NCBI RefSeq assembly: GCF_900107205.1
Contig: NZ_FNPC01000003.1
Coordinates: 124,001 to 188,000, forward strand
Length of the DNA stretch: 64,000 nucleotides
Source of the DNA: Halopenitus persicus
GTDB lineage: Archaea > Halobacteriota > Halobacteria > Halobacteriales > Haloferacaceae
Direction of reading: 5' to 3'
This document shows, piece by piece, positions 10,927 through 19,789 of this stretch (position 1 is its first letter; every line of letters starts with the position of its first letter). Made by a program: the position numbers and the translations under genes. The notes under the pieces were generated by a model. The model saw only the letters and a list, made by a program, of their open reading frames with translations. It did not search any database and was not told where the DNA came from.

Positions 10927-11610
10927 GGTCTTGCCTCGATCCTGCGCGGTGGTCGGCTTGTCGGTTCCGATCGCTGAACGTCTTTCCGGGTCTCGCGGCG
11001 TTCGCGACCGGAACTCGCCGTTCCCGTGACCGTCCGGGATCCGCCGTCGTCCGCCCCCGTGGCTGTCGTCTTCCGTTCCCGTGGCCGTCGTCGTCCGTCC
11101 CCGTGGCCGTCGTCCTCCGCCCTCCGTCCTCGCAGCCGTCGTCGCAGCACGATCGACCACACGGATCGGCTCGAACGAGGCGGGCGACTCGACGCGGTCG
11201 GACGGCCGAAGCAATCGAACAACATATAATAAAAGAATAATATATTGAAATTCAATAGTTATCGAAACGCCACGGTATCCTCCGATCGTTCGGGTTCGAG
11301 GCGAAACGGGATATATTCCGGGTTTTAAGCCGTGAAACGATCGTTTACGGAACTCGTCACGATCGACGGAAAAATCGAGCCATATTCGACCTCGTCGCGA
11401 ATTTTCGGTTTAACCGGCCTCTTCCCCGGAGTAATGCCGAGCCAACCAAACGATGTCGCGAACCGACCGATCGCTCCTAGTAATCATCATAGAATATATA
11501 GAATTTATAAAGCATAGATAATATTATATTTATTCCGACCAAAACGCCCGGCGTCGGAAACGCGTTCGGGATGGGGATTACAATATTAGGAGTGTAAATC
11601 GAGTCGGCGG
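10927..11610. other. Gene-poor AT-rich interval with a 22-bp repeat
   Basis: Between the EamA gene start and the IclR gene end I see no convincing gene. 11059-11124 is a GC-rich tandem repeat. From about 11222 the base composition changes sharply to AT-rich, with several TATA-like stretches (11224-11255, 11308-11317, 11495-11535). A 61-codon frame at 11332-11517 lacks family signals and any well-placed promoter. The interval may contain regulatory sites or a small RNA, but nothing is demonstrated. Confidence 0.4.
11059..11124. repeat. 22-bp tandem repeat, three copies
   Basis: Units starting GTGGC(C/T)GTCGTC at 11059, 11081 and 11103 have a period of 22 bp with scattered mismatches. The array lies upstream of the EamA gene. 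Confidence 0.6.
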
Positions 11611-12375
11611 TCAGGAGTATTCGAGCTTCAGCTCAATCTCGTTGGTGGCCGCCAACAACAGGTCCGGATACTCGCTGCGGAAGAGTTCGCCCTTGAATCG
11701 GTGTGCCGGGCCGGCGATGCTGATCGCGCCGTACACCTCGCCGTTGACGCCGGTGATCGTCGAGGCGACCGCCCGCAGGCCGAGGGTCGACTCCTGCTCG
11801 TTGAACGCGTACCCGCGTTCGCGGATCTCCTCGATCTCGGCGAGCAGCGTCTCGCGGTCGTCGATCGTGTGCGGCGTCACCTGTGACACGCCGTGTCGGT
11901 CGAGGACGTCCGCGACGAACTCGTCCGAGGAGGCGGCGAGGATGGCCTTCCCGGCCGCACTCGAGTGTATCGGGCCCCGCTTGCCGATCGTCGCGTCGGT
12001 CTTGACCGCGTTCGTGCCCGCCTCGGTGTAGACGTACATCCGACGACCGCCGTCCTCGACGATGAATTGCGAACGCTCGTCGGTTTCTCTGGCGATCTGG
12101 TCGACCTTCTCCTTGGCCAGGTCGAAGACCGGCTGGCGGGTCTGTGCGTGACCGCCGAGGGTGAGAAACCGGAGCCCGAGGTGATAGACGTCACCCTCCC
12201 GGTCGAGGTATCCGAGGTCGTCGAGCGTCGCGACGTGCCGGTGCACCGTGCTCGAGGCCATGTCCAGGTGCTCGGAGAGCTCGTCGATCCGGGCCCCGTC
12301 GAGTTCCTTGAGGGCGTGGACGATCGCGAACGTCTTCCGCGTCGTCTGGACGCCGCCCCCGTTCGTGTTCGCCAT
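11611..12375 (-). CDS. IclR-family transcriptional regulator
   Basis: A 254-residue regulator. The N-terminal winged helix (residues 1-75) contains TTRKTFAIVHALKELDGARI and ASSTVHRHVATLDDLGYL. The C-terminal IclR effector domain has GPIHSSAAGKAILAA and GLRAVASTITGVNGEVYGAI. IclR proteins control catabolic genes by binding pathway metabolites. The start is the ATG at 12373-12375, because TATA-like AATATATAAA lies 24 nt upstream; a longer frame to 12585 is not needed. It sits beside the PrpF/TcuA-like/NicX-like operon on the same strand and is its likely regulator. Confidence 0.9.
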   Translation of the reverse strand: MANTNGGGVQTTRKTFAIVHALKELDGARIDELSEHLDMASSTVHRHVATLDDLGYLDREGDVYHLGLRFLTLGGHAQTRQPVFDLAKEKVDQIARETDERSQFIVEDGGRRMYVYTEAGTNAVKTDATIGKRGPIHSSAAGKAILAASSDEFVADVLDRHGVSQVTPHTIDDRETLLAEIEEIRERGYAFNEQESTLGLRAVASTITGVNGEVYGAISIAGPAHRFKGELFRSEYPDLLLAATNEIELKLEYS

Positions 12376-12394
12376 ACGAACCGTACCGGTCGTG

Positions 12395-12404
12395 AATATA
12401 TAAA
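12395..12404 (-). promoter_or_regulatory. TATA box of the IclR gene
   Basis: The minus-strand sequence TTTATATATT is centred about 24 nt before the IclR start codon, consistent with a leaderless transcript. Confidence 0.55.
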
Positions 12405-12555
12405 GTCCCGCATATCGGAACGAGATACTGCCGCTCATCCCCGGCGATATGGGCTGGAACCGGGTCGCATCCGAATCTGATTCCGATCGGGCCACGCCCG
12501 TTACGTTATTTCGTGCGTATTCCGTATGTTTCGTACTCGTTCCCGAATCACGATC

Positions 12556-12583
12556 GTTATTGATCACTATTATTGGCAATAAC
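12556..12583. promoter_or_regulatory. Inverted repeat, candidate operator
   Basis: Perfect 7-bp arms GTTATTG and CAATAAC are separated by 14 bp, about 180-210 bp upstream of the IclR gene. The symmetry is of the type bound by dimeric winged-helix regulators. Binding is inference only. Confidence 0.3.
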
Positions 12584-12675
12584 ATCGTCCTTCATTCAGC
12601 ATCCACGACGAATCGACCGAGGAGTCCAATATCCAAGTTATCCCGTATTCCGGGACGGTCGAATCACGAACGCCT

Positions 12676-12720
12676 CGCTTACGGTCCGGTTCGCTTACGG
12701 TCCGGTTCGCTTCGGTCCGG
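12676..12720. repeat. 16-bp tandem repeat, 2.8 copies
   Basis: CGCTTACGGTCCGGTT occurs at 12676 and 12692, followed by a shortened third copy at 12708. Confidence 0.7.
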
Positions 12721-12990
12721 AGCACGAGCACCGGCGGGAACGCGAGCCGATCGAGGGGAGAGCGATGGGTGGCGCGTGACGATAAGTGGAACGTGACGAT
12801 GAGCGGAGCGCGACGATATGAAGGCGCGGCGAACGGGAAGGCGGTGGACGGGGAGCACGCTGGTGGGTCGGCAGCCAGGGACGTCGATGAGCGGGGCCGG
12901 AGCGACGACGTGGATGGCGATGCGGACGGGGACGTCGGCTCCCGCCGCGGCGGGACCCGGTTCAAAAGGTAACGACGGAGTCGTGACGAC

Positions 12991-13965
12991 CTATTCCAGC
13001 AGCTCGGTCCGAAGTCGCCCGTCGTCGACGACGACGGTGTCGTCGAGCCGAACGGTCGGCGTCCGGATCACGCCGTCGAGGTGGATGTCGCTTTTGGTCG
13101 ACCCGCCGAGCGACTCGTTGTCGCCGACCGCGAAGTGGATCGTGCCTGCACGCTTTTTATCCTCCGCGAGGTTTCCGATGAGCTTCGCCTTCGGATTCGT
13201 GCCGATCGCGAACTCGGCGAGGTTGCGGCCGTTTGCGTCGTTCGCCTCGAAGATCGCCTCGAGCTCCTCGGCGTCGGCGCCGCCGTCGACGTCGACGACG
13301 AACCCGTCCTCGAGGGTCAACTCGATCGGCTCCTCGAGCTGGCCGATGTTGTCCATCGAGACGTCGATGACGATCGTCCCGTTGGCGGTCCCCTCCTTGG
13401 GGTGGGTCGGCGCCTCGCCCGGCGGGAGGGTCGCGAAGCCGTACTCCTCGTGGAAGTAGCCGTCAAGCGAGAACGACTGGCAGCCCTCGATGCTGAACTC
13501 CACGTCGGTGCCCTTGTCGCTCGTGACGTGTGCGTGGTCCGCCTCGGTGATGATGTCCGCCAGCGCCTCCGTGCGCCGCCGGAGGGTCTCGAAGTCGACG
13601 GTCATCGCCCCCTCGACCATCATGTCCTCGGTGACGCTCCGAAGGATCCCGGTCCGGGTTCCGGCCTCGGCGGCCCGCAGCCGCGCTCGCGTGTGCGTGA
13701 TCGCGTGTGTGGTGCAGGTGAAGGCGACGTCGGCCGTCTCCATCGCGTCCGCGACCATGTCGAGCGGCTCGTTGCCGTGGCTCTCGAGCAGCGGCATCAC
13801 CGCGGTCACGACCTCGGCGTCGATCGCGTTCGCCGCCGTCGCGATGCTGCGGGCGACCTCGACCTTCCGCGGGTCGGCGATCACGAGGACCTCCTCGCCC
13901 TCCTGGACGTTCAGACAATCCTCGACGATACCGCGTGCGGCACTGGCCATTTCCAAGTCTAACAT
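12991..13965 (-). CDS. M29/NicX-like metalloprotein (first paralogue)
   Basis: A 324-residue protein of the superfamily that holds M29 aminopeptidases (AmpT/AmpS) and 2,5-dihydroxypyridine dioxygenase NicX. The C-terminal metal cluster is visible: Glu251 in NLAEFAIGTNPK, His277 in TIHFAVGDN, and His295-x-Asp297 in DIHLDG; a further Glu lies in LPPGEAP. The set allows either a two-metal peptidase or a His/His/Asp iron dioxygenase. ATG 13965 is preferred over GTG 13980 because it aligns with the start of the second paralogue at 16817. It ends the operon TcuA-like, PrpF, NicX-like. Function could be peptide/amide hydrolysis or ring opening. Confidence 0.75.
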   Translation of the reverse strand: MLDLEMASAARGIVEDCLNVQEGEEVLVIADPRKVEVARSIATAANAIDAEVVTAVMPLLESHGNEPLDMVADAMETADVAFTCTTHAITHTRARLRAAEAGTRTGILRSVTEDMMVEGAMTVDFETLRRRTEALADIITEADHAHVTSDKGTDVEFSIEGCQSFSLDGYFHEEYGFATLPPGEAPTHPKEGTANGTIVIDVSMDNIGQLEEPIELTLEDGFVVDVDGGADAEELEAIFEANDANGRNLAEFAIGTNPKAKLIGNLAEDKKRAGTIHFAVGDNESLGGSTKSDIHLDGVIRTPTVRLDDTVVVDDGRLRTELLE

Positions 13966-14091
13966 AGGTGACCTACTCACGCATTGCCGGCGACGGAAAT
14001 ATACTTTGGCTTCGCGGTCGCGCGCTTCCGCGGCGAGCCGGTTCGCACCCGGACGTCCCGTCCGGGCCCGGCGGCCGCGGCGCTTGCCTCG

Positions 14092-15228
14092 CTACTCCAG
14101 CGTGTAGTAGCCCGTGCCGTCCATCAGGCGACGCTGGGTCCGATACACCGTCACCGCGTCGACGGTGCCGGCGTCGGCGTCGACGTCCGCCGTGGCGGAC
14201 ATCGTGCCCTTCGGGTGCCCGAGCGTCACGGTGTCGCCGTCGAGGTCGGCGACCTCGTTCGGGATCGTCCCCGGCAGCAGCGCCGCGGCCGAGGTACAGG
14301 AGACGCCGGTCACGGCGTAGACCGGGTGTAGCTTCCCCATACTCATGTATCGAGCGAGGAGGTTGACTTCCGACGCCGCGACCGTCTCGCCGGTCGCGGT
14401 CTCGTAGTCGGCCGGCGGCGCGACCCAGACGATCTTCGGGTAGCCCGGCGACTCGGTCGACGCCCGTTCGGGGTCGTCGACGAGCCCGAGCTCCGCACAG
14501 ACCGTTCCGCGGATGCGCTCGAGACGTTCGAGAAGCGCCTCGTCCGTGTCGACGTCCTCCTGTCTCTCCGTGGCGGTGAGCCCGAGGTCGGCGGCGCGGA
14601 CGAACGCGATGGGCGTCGTGACGTCGATCACGCTCATCTCGATCGGGGCGTCCTCGCCCTCGACGTCGAGCTCGATTGTCGGACCGCCGAGCGGGAACAG
14701 CTCGTCGGTGACCGCGCCGGCGGGGTCGCGGAAGGTCGTGTCGTTCTTCGCGCCCGTCCCCGGGACGCCGTGGACCTTGAAGTCGCCCTTCGTCGCGGCG
14801 GCGCCGTCGGCAAGCGGCACGTGCTGGTCGATGTACGTCTCCGTGTTCGTGTTGTACAGCGCGAGATCGACCGCGTCGGCGTCCTCGTCGACGTCGACGA
14901 GCCCCTCGTCGACCGCGAACGCGCCGATCGCGCAGGTGAGGTTCCCGCAGTTGCCGCCGTAGTCGATGACCGGTTCGTCGACGGCGACCTGGCCGAAGGT
15001 GTACTCGACGTCGACGTCGGCCTCCTCGCTGGGGCCGACGATCATCAGCTTCGAGGTCGTCGAGGTCGCGCCGCCGAGCCCGTCGATCTGACGGTCGTCC
15101 GGGCTGCCGAACAGCGAGAGGATCGCCTCGTCCCGGTTCTCGTCGGGCACCTCGTCCTCGCGGATGAACACGCCCTTGCTCGTGCCGCCACGGACGATGG
15201 CGCACTCGAGGGACTGCTGGTCGCTCAT
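14092..15228 (-). CDS. PrpF/aconitate-isomerase family protein
   Basis: A 378-residue protein with the PrpF signatures: [12 protein letters not shown] at the N-terminus, [15 protein letters not shown] around residue 97, and [15 protein letters not shown] near residue 315. The family includes 2-methylaconitate isomerase (PrpF), 4-oxalomesaconate tautomerase, 3-methylitaconate isomerase and fungal aconitate isomerase. All shift double bonds or cis/trans geometry in unsaturated di- or tricarboxylates. Its ATG overlaps the TGA of the TcuA-like gene (ATGA), so they are coupled. With that flavoprotein and the tctCBA genes nearby, an aconitate-like substrate is most likely. Confidence 0.85.
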   Translation of the reverse strand: MSDQQSLECAIVRGGTSKGVFIREDEVPDENRDEAILSLFGSPDDRQIDGLGGATSTTSKLMIVGPSEEADVDVEYTFGQVAVDEPVIDYGGNCGNLTCAIGAFAVDEGLVDVDEDADAVDLALYNTNTETYIDQHVPLADGAAATKGDFKVHGVPGTGAKNDTTFRDPAGAVTDELFPLGGPTIELDVEGEDAPIEMSVIDVTTPIAFVRAADLGLTATERQEDVDTDEALLERLERIRGTVCAELGLVDDPERASTESPGYPKIVWVAPPADYETATGETVAASEVNLLARYMSMGKLHPVYAVTGVSCTSAAALLPGTIPNEVADLDGDTVTLGHPKGTMSATADVDADAGTVDAVTVYRTQRRLMDGTGYYTLE

Positions 15229-16640
15229 TCGCTCGCTCCCGTGACCAACTCGTCGGCCTCCTCGGCCGCGATCTTCCCGTAGACGGCCGCGTTCGACAGG
15301 CCGGTGCCGCCCGGATAGTTGTCGAAGAAGAGGCCGCCGGTGGTGTTGCCCGCCACGTACAGCGAGTCGATCGGGCGGCCGACCGAATCGAGCGCGCGCG
15401 CCTGCGTATCCATTTTCACGCCGCCGAAGCCGAACGTGATCCCGCCGGTGACCGCGTAGCCGTAGAACGGCGGCTCGTCGATCGGGAGCGCCCAGTTGCT
15501 CTTCTCGAGCTCGAGGCCCTCGGTCGCGTTGCCGTCCAGCTCGTCGGGGTCGAACTCGCCGGGGTCACACGCCTCGTTGAAGCGCTCGATCGTCTCGGCA
15601 CCGTCTTCGGGCGAGTCACAGCCGAGCTCGGCGAGGACCTCCTCGACGCTGTCGCCGACGACCGGGTCCGAGGGGCCGGTGGCGCGCATGTGCTCCTTCA
15701 GCGGATCGTCGATGACGATGAACGCCTCGTGGCCGGGCTCCTCGAAGATGATGCGGCCGAGCTTCGCGTAGGTGTGCGCGCGGGCGTCCTCGCCCTCGTC
15801 GAAGAAGCGCTCGCCGTCGTTGTTGATGAGCACGCCGAACTGGTAGCCGTCGACGCGGTTGGCGCCGCCCTCGAAGGCGGGCGCACCGCGGTCGATCAGG
15901 GCCATGTGTGCGCCGCCCCACTGGCCGGTTCCGTCGGCGCCGGCGTCGATGAGCATCTCGATGCCCTCGCCGGTGTTGTACCGGCTGCCGCGGACCGTCA
16001 TCGCGTCGTAGTCGGAGCCGTAATACTTGGTCCGCTTCTCCTCGCTGGACTCGTAGCCGCCGGCGCCGACGATCACCGCGTCGGCGCGGAACTCGACGAT
16101 GCCGTCGTCGGTTCGGGCCTTGATGCCGGCCGCGGCACCGTCGTCGTCGACGAGCAGCTCGCGGGCCTCGGTGCGGTAGTGGAACTCCGCGCCGTCGTCC
16201 TCGGCGGCCGCCACGAGGTCGGCGACGAGCTCCTCGCCGTCGAAGAAGGTGCGCGCGACGGTGTAGCCGACGTTGAGCGGCTCCATGTCCCAGGAGACGC
16301 CGCGCTCGGTCAGCCACTCGACCGTCTGCCCGGCGTTGTCGACGAGCGTTCGGGCGATGTCGTCGTCGGCACGCCCGTTCGTCTGCTTCATGATGTCGTC
16401 GAAGAAGTCGTCGGCGCTGTAGTCGGGAACGGCGAACTCGTAGCCGAACCGCTCCAGGTCCGCGTCGGTCGAGGGCACCCGGAACGACTCGCTGAACCGG
16501 GTGTGGCCCCCGCGGTGCTCCTTCGGCGCCTTCTCGAGGACGGCAACCTCGTGGCCCAGTTCGGCGGCCCGATTGGCGGCGGACAGTCCGGCGATCCCGC
16601 ATCCCACGACGACGACGTCGTACTCCCTCGTTGCACTCAT
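15225..16640 (-). CDS. FAD-dependent fumarate reductase/TcuA-like dehydrogenase
   Basis: A 471-residue flavoprotein. [20 protein letters not shown] (residues 8-27) is the FAD dinucleotide motif, followed by [22 protein letters not shown] is the second nucleotide contact, and the C-terminal motifs [13 protein letters not shown] and [20 protein letters not shown] are typical of the fumarate reductase/KSTD fold. The closest named relative by motif is tricarballylate dehydrogenase TcuA, which makes cis-aconitate. No TcuB-like iron-sulfur/cytochrome partner is adjacent. It is first in a minus-strand operon with prpF, and its promoter faces the second NicX-like gene. Confidence 0.8.
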   Translation of the reverse strand: MSATREYDVVVVGCGIAGLSAANRAAELGHEVAVLEKAPKEHRGGHTRFSESFRVPSTDADLERFGYEFAVPDYSADDFFDDIMKQTNGRADDDIARTLVDNAGQTVEWLTERGVSWDMEPLNVGYTVARTFFDGEELVADLVAAAEDDGAEFHYRTEARELLVDDDGAAAGIKARTDDGIVEFRADAVIVGAGGYESSEEKRTKYYGSDYDAMTVRGSRYNTGEGIEMLIDAGADGTGQWGGAHMALIDRGAPAFEGGANRVDGYQFGVLINNDGERFFDEGEDARAHTYAKLGRIIFEEPGHEAFIVIDDPLKEHMRATGPSDPVVGDSVEEVLAELGCDSPEDGAETIERFNEACDPGEFDPDELDGNATEGLELEKSNWALPIDEPPFYGYAVTGGITFGFGGVKMDTQARALDSVGRPIDSLYVAGNTTGGLFFDNYPGGTGLSNAAVYGKIAAEEADELVTGASE

Positions 16641-16668
16641 AGCTCTAGGTTAGTGCAACCGATAGATT

Positions 16669-16677
16669 GTAATAGGT
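16669..16677 (-). promoter_or_regulatory. TATA-like element of the TcuA-like operon
   Basis: Minus-strand ACCTATTAC lies about 33 nt before the ATG at 16640. It nearly matches the element of the divergent gene (ACCTATTTAC, 16781-16790), suggesting matched promoters. Confidence 0.45.
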
Positions 16678-16780
16678 GTTTCGTCAGCGGGACGAGGCGG
16701 TCCGCCTCCGGATCGGCAATGGGACCGTCGATCCCGACGGACCATCGGTTGCCGCCAGGTCGAGATTTGAGGCGTCAGAA

Positions 16781-16790
16781 ACCTATTTAC
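16781..16790 (+). promoter_or_regulatory. TATA-like element of the second NicX-like gene
   Basis: ACCTATTTAC lies about 31 nt before ATG 16817, preceded by GAA as in a haloarchaeal BRE context. It mirrors the element of the divergent operon. Confidence 0.5.
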
Positions 16791-16816
16791 GTGCCTCATT
16801 GAAAGGGGAAAGCACG

Positions 16817-17794
16817 ATGCACTCGGTTCAGGAGATGAAAGGTGCGAGTATCGTCGTCGAAACGTGTGCGGCCGTCGATCCCGGCGAGGACGTGTTGGTC
16901 GTCTCGGACTGGAAGGTCTCGGGCGTGGCCGAGCGGGTGGCCGCGGCCGCCAAGGAGCGCGACGCGAACGTCTCGATGGCGCTTATGGACCCGCGTGAGT
17001 ACGACGGGAACGAGCCCGAGGAGACGATCGCGGCCGCGATGATGGAAGCCGACGTGATCATCACGCCCGTCCACCGGTCGATCACCCACTCCAGCGCCGT
17101 CGCGGAGGCCAAGGAGAACGGCGCGCGCGTCATCAGTATGGTCAAGTTCACCGAGGAACAGCTCGTCACGGGCGGGCTCTACGCCGACTACGAGGGTATG
17201 CGGCCCCACTGTGAGGAGATGGCCCGGAAGTTCACGGAGGCCAGCGAGGCGCGCGTGACGTCCCCGCAGGGGACCGACGTTACCGTCGGCCTCGAGGGAC
17301 GCGACGGGAACGCCCACCCCGGGATCGCCGACGAGCCGGGCGAGTTCACCGCGCTGGTCCACATCGAGTCGAACATCGCCCCGGTCGAGGGAACGACCGA
17401 GGGGACGGTCGTCTTCGACGGCGCGATCCCCAACCTCGACATCGGCGTCCTCGAGACGCCCGTCGAGATGGAGATCGAGGACGGCGCGGTCACCTCGGTC
17501 GAGGGCGGCAAGGAGGCCGAGAAGATCGCCCGCGTCTGGGCCGACCACGACGACCCCGCGGTCTACAACATCGCCCAGCTCGCGGTCGGGATGAATCCCG
17601 AGTGTCCCGAGTTCAACGGCTGGTTCTCCAACGACCACGGCCGCTACGGGAACGTCCACTTCGGGATCGGCACCAGCAGCAACCTCGGCGGGACGACCCG
17701 CGCGCCGGTGCACTTCGACGCGATGATGGCCGAACCGACCCTCGAACTGGACGGCGAGGCGGTCGTCGAGGACGGGGAATTCACGTTCTTCTAG
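16817..17794 (+). CDS. M29/NicX-like metalloprotein (second paralogue)
   Basis: A 325-residue paralogue of the 12991-13965 protein; the two align over their whole length (EM..IVE.C.....GE.VLV at the start). Candidate metal residues are His281 (GNVHFGIG) and His299-x-Asp301 (PVHFDAM). At the position of the first paralogue's Glu251 this protein has Gln254 (NIAQLAVGMNPE), so one acidic ligand expected for an M29 peptidase is lost while the His/His-x-Asp set remains. That favours a mononuclear, NicX-like site, though this is inference. ATG 16817 follows AAGGGGAAAG. It is divergent from the TcuA-like operon and upstream of tctC. Confidence 0.75.
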   Translation: MHSVQEMKGASIVVETCAAVDPGEDVLVVSDWKVSGVAERVAAAAKERDANVSMALMDPREYDGNEPEETIAAAMMEADVIITPVHRSITHSSAVAEAKENGARVISMVKFTEEQLVTGGLYADYEGMRPHCEEMARKFTEASEARVTSPQGTDVTVGLEGRDGNAHPGIADEPGEFTALVHIESNIAPVEGTTEGTVVFDGAIPNLDIGVLETPVEMEIEDGAVTSVEGGKEAEKIARVWADHDDPAVYNIAQLAVGMNPECPEFNGWFSNDHGRYGNVHFGIGTSSNLGGTTRAPVHFDAMMAEPTLELDGEAVVEDGEFTFF

Positions 17795-17912
17795 CGATCC
17801 TCGCATCCCGGGATCGTTCGTCATATTTCATCCACCGGACGGCGCCGAAGGATGACGACTTAAAACAGTACCAAAAATTATTTAAGTACTACTGGTCTCT
17901 TACCAGTCGGGT

Positions 17913-19067
17913 ATGGCAGATAAACACACGACCTCGTCTACCGACAGACGTTCATTCATCAAGTACGCCGGAGCCGCATCGGCAGCCGCGATGACCGGCC
18001 TCGCCGGCTGTTCCGGAAACGGCGGCGGCAACGGAAACGGCGGCGGCAACGGAAACGGCGGCGGCAACGGAAACGGCGGCGGCAATGGCAACGGCGGCGG
18101 CAACGGAAACGGCGGCGGCAACGGCGACGGCAACGGTGACGGAAACGGCGGCGGGAGCGACTACCCGAACCAGGACATCCGCTACATCGTTCCGTTCTCG
18201 GAGGGCGGCGGTACCGACACCTACGCGCGCCAGATCATCCCGGAGATGGCGAACGAGCTCGGCGTGAACATCGCCATCGAGAACATCTCGGGCGCGGCGT
18301 CCCTCCGCGGGACCGGCGAGCTCTACTACTCCGACCCCGACGGCTACACCTTCGGCGGCTTCAATCCGCCGTCCACGCCGGTCTCGGCGATGGTGAACCC
18401 GCCGGACTTCGACCTGCAGGACCTCGTCGGCGTGGGCGCGTACGCCCGGACGCCGTTCGTGATCGTCGCGAACCCCGAACACGAGATCGAGAACATGGAG
18501 GACCTCGTCAGCCGCTATCAGGAGGGCGAGCTCTCGACCTTCGCCGGCAAGGAACGCGGCGGGGTCGACCACGTTCTCGCGCTCCTGATGCAGGGCAACG
18601 ACGACTACAACCTCGCGTGGGAGCAGTACGTCGGCTACGCCGGGTCCGGTCCCGCCGTGCAGGCGTGTGTCTCCGGCGAGGTGCCGGCCACGATCAGTAC
18701 CGACACCGCGGCCGAGGCTGCCGTCTCGGACGACCGCGTCGATACGGTCGCCTGTCTCTCCAGCGAGGGTACCTCCGTCTTCCCCGACCTGCAGTCGGTC
18801 ACCGACGAGGGGTTCTCGAACATCGACTTCCTCGGCCAGCTGCGCCGCGGAATGTTCCTCCCGCAGGGTGCGTCCGACGACATCGTGCAGACGCTCACCG
18901 GCGCGCTCGAGACCGCGCTGCAGACGGACCGCGTCCAGGAATGGTCCGAGAACACGGGGAACGTGATCGAGTACGGCGGACCGTCGGCGGCCGAGGACGC
19001 CGTCGCGAACGCCTTCGAGCAGGTCCCCGAGAACGTCGACCTCGAATCGATCCGTCAGTCGTCCTAA
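17913..19067 (+). CDS. tctC: Tripartite tricarboxylate transporter substrate-binding lipoprotein
   Basis: A 384-residue extracytoplasmic solute receptor. The N-terminus has a Tat signal (DRRSFIKYAG) and the lipobox LAGC, so it is exported folded and lipid-anchored. An extreme Gly/Asn linker of about 50 residues follows, coded by tandem repeats, and then the Bug/TctC domain with YIVPFSEGGGTDTYARQI, the family's carboxylate-binding loop. Partners TctB and TctA follow on the same strand. TTT receptors bind citrate, tricarballylate, aromatic acids and other carboxylates, so substrate is not fixed. Start ATG 17913 begins 12 residues before the twin arginines. Confidence 0.92.
   Translation: MADKHTTSSTDRRSFIKYAGAASAAAMTGLAGCSGNGGGNGNGGGNGNGGGNGNGGGNGNGGGNGNGGGNGDGNGDGNGGGSDYPNQDIRYIVPFSEGGGTDTYARQIIPEMANELGVNIAIENISGAASLRGTGELYYSDPDGYTFGGFNPPSTPVSAMVNPPDFDLQDLVGVGAYARTPFVIVANPEHEIENMEDLVSRYQEGELSTFAGKERGGVDHVLALLMQGNDDYNLAWEQYVGYAGSGPAVQACVSGEVPATISTDTAAEAAVSDDRVDTVACLSSEGTSVFPDLQSVTDEGFSNIDFLGQLRRGMFLPQGASDDIVQTLTGALETALQTDRVQEWSENTGNVIEYGGPSAAEDAVANAFEQVPENVDLESIRQSS
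18015..18152 (+). repeat. Coding tandem repeat for a Gly/Asn linker in tctC
   Basis: 18-bp units of GGCGGCGGCAACGGAAAC type repeat about seven times in frame, coding GGGNGN. The array forms the spacer between lipid anchor and binding domain and is likely to vary in copy number between strains. Confidence 0.85.
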
Positions 19068-19113
19068 TCGGCTGCTCCCCGGTTTCGACGGCTCGTTCGA
19101 ACAAACGGATATT

Positions 19114-19120
19114 TTTATAA
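19114..19120 (+). promoter_or_regulatory. TATA box before tctB
   Basis: TTTATAA is centred about 29 nt before ATG 19146, not before the tctB ATG (19196). The transcript should therefore begin at or near the 17-codon mini-ORF. Confidence 0.55.
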
Positions 19121-19145
19121 CAGTGTGCTCATCAATCACGTACGT

Positions 19146-19199
19146 ATGGTGGCTATGACAGAACACGCATCGCATCCGCGTTCCGTCGGTGAACCATGA
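19146..19199 (+). CDS. 17-codon mini-ORF overlapping the tctB start
   Basis: The frame reads MVAMTEHASHPRSVGEP and ends in TGA inside ATGA, where the ATG is the tctB start. Its ATG is 29 nt after a good TATA box, so it would be translated from a leaderless transcript, with tctB reached by termination-reinitiation. It is in a different frame from tctB and has no similarity I recognise. It may be a leader peptide or only a coupling device; protein evidence is lacking. Confidence 0.35.
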   Translation: MVAMTEHASHPRSVGEP

Positions 19200-19789
19200 C
19201 CGCACAGGAACTGTACCGCCGCCTGGTTGAGGACGTCATCGACGCCGAGAAGCTGCTCGTCGCGATGATGGTCGTCTCCTCGGGCTATATGCTCTGGGGA
19301 ACGACCCAGTTCAGCATCGATCGCGCCGCGCGATTCCCTCGACTCGTGGCGAGCGTCGTCTTCATCGGCTCGCTGCTGCTGTTGTTCCAGGCGTACCTTC
19401 CCGCCGTGTTACGCAACGCGCTGCTCAGCGAGGGCGCGGCCTTCGAGGCGAGCGACGAGTTTACCGAAAAGGAGTCGGAGATCGAGGAACCGACGGCCGA
19501 GACCGAGTCGGAGGAGATCTCGTCCGTCGGTCGGCCGATCCACGACTCGGTGTTCACCGCCATCTCGGTGGTCGGCTACGGACTCGTCGGCTACGCGATC
19601 GGCCTCCTGTGGGCGAGTCCGCTGTTCGTGCTGCTCTACGCCCGCTGGTTCCGGATCGACCTGCTGCGGACCGTGATCCTCGCAGTCATCGGATTCGGGA
19701 TCGCGTATAGCTTCATGATCGTCCTCACCGTCCCGATGGACGGCGGGGCGCTCCTCTTCCAGGATGGTGTCTCATGGCTGCCACGATAG
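19196..19789 (+). CDS. tctB: Tripartite tricarboxylate transporter small membrane subunit
   Basis: A 197-residue protein with four hydrophobic segments in two pairs (about residues 20-75 and 115-185) around an acidic cytoplasmic or external loop rich in Glu. Size, topology and position between tctC and tctA identify it as TctB, whose sequence is poorly conserved. It overlaps tctA by 16 bases. Its start overlaps the stop of an upstream mini-ORF (ATGA). Confidence 0.85.
   Translation: MTAQELYRRLVEDVIDAEKLLVAMMVVSSGYMLWGTTQFSIDRAARFPRLVASVVFIGSLLLLFQAYLPAVLRNALLSEGAAFEASDEFTEKESEIEEPTAETESEEISSVGRPIHDSVFTAISVVGYGLVGYAIGLLWASPLFVLLYARWFRIDLLRTVILAVIGFGIAYSFMIVLTVPMDGGALLFQDGVSWLPR

Larger units (their letters stand above)
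12376..12990. other. Intergenic interval with inverted repeat and tandem repeat
   Basis: No gene is supported in these 615 bases. Present are the IclR promoter, an inverted repeat GTTATTG-N14-CAATAAC (12556-12583), a 16-bp tandem repeat (12676-12720) and a GC-rich stretch before the NicX-like gene end. The many short frames here have no recognisable domain. Confidence 0.5.

Noticed and set aside
11332-11517. 61-codon frame in an AT-rich spacer
   Set aside because: No family features, GTG start, and the nearest TATA-like box is at the wrong distance.
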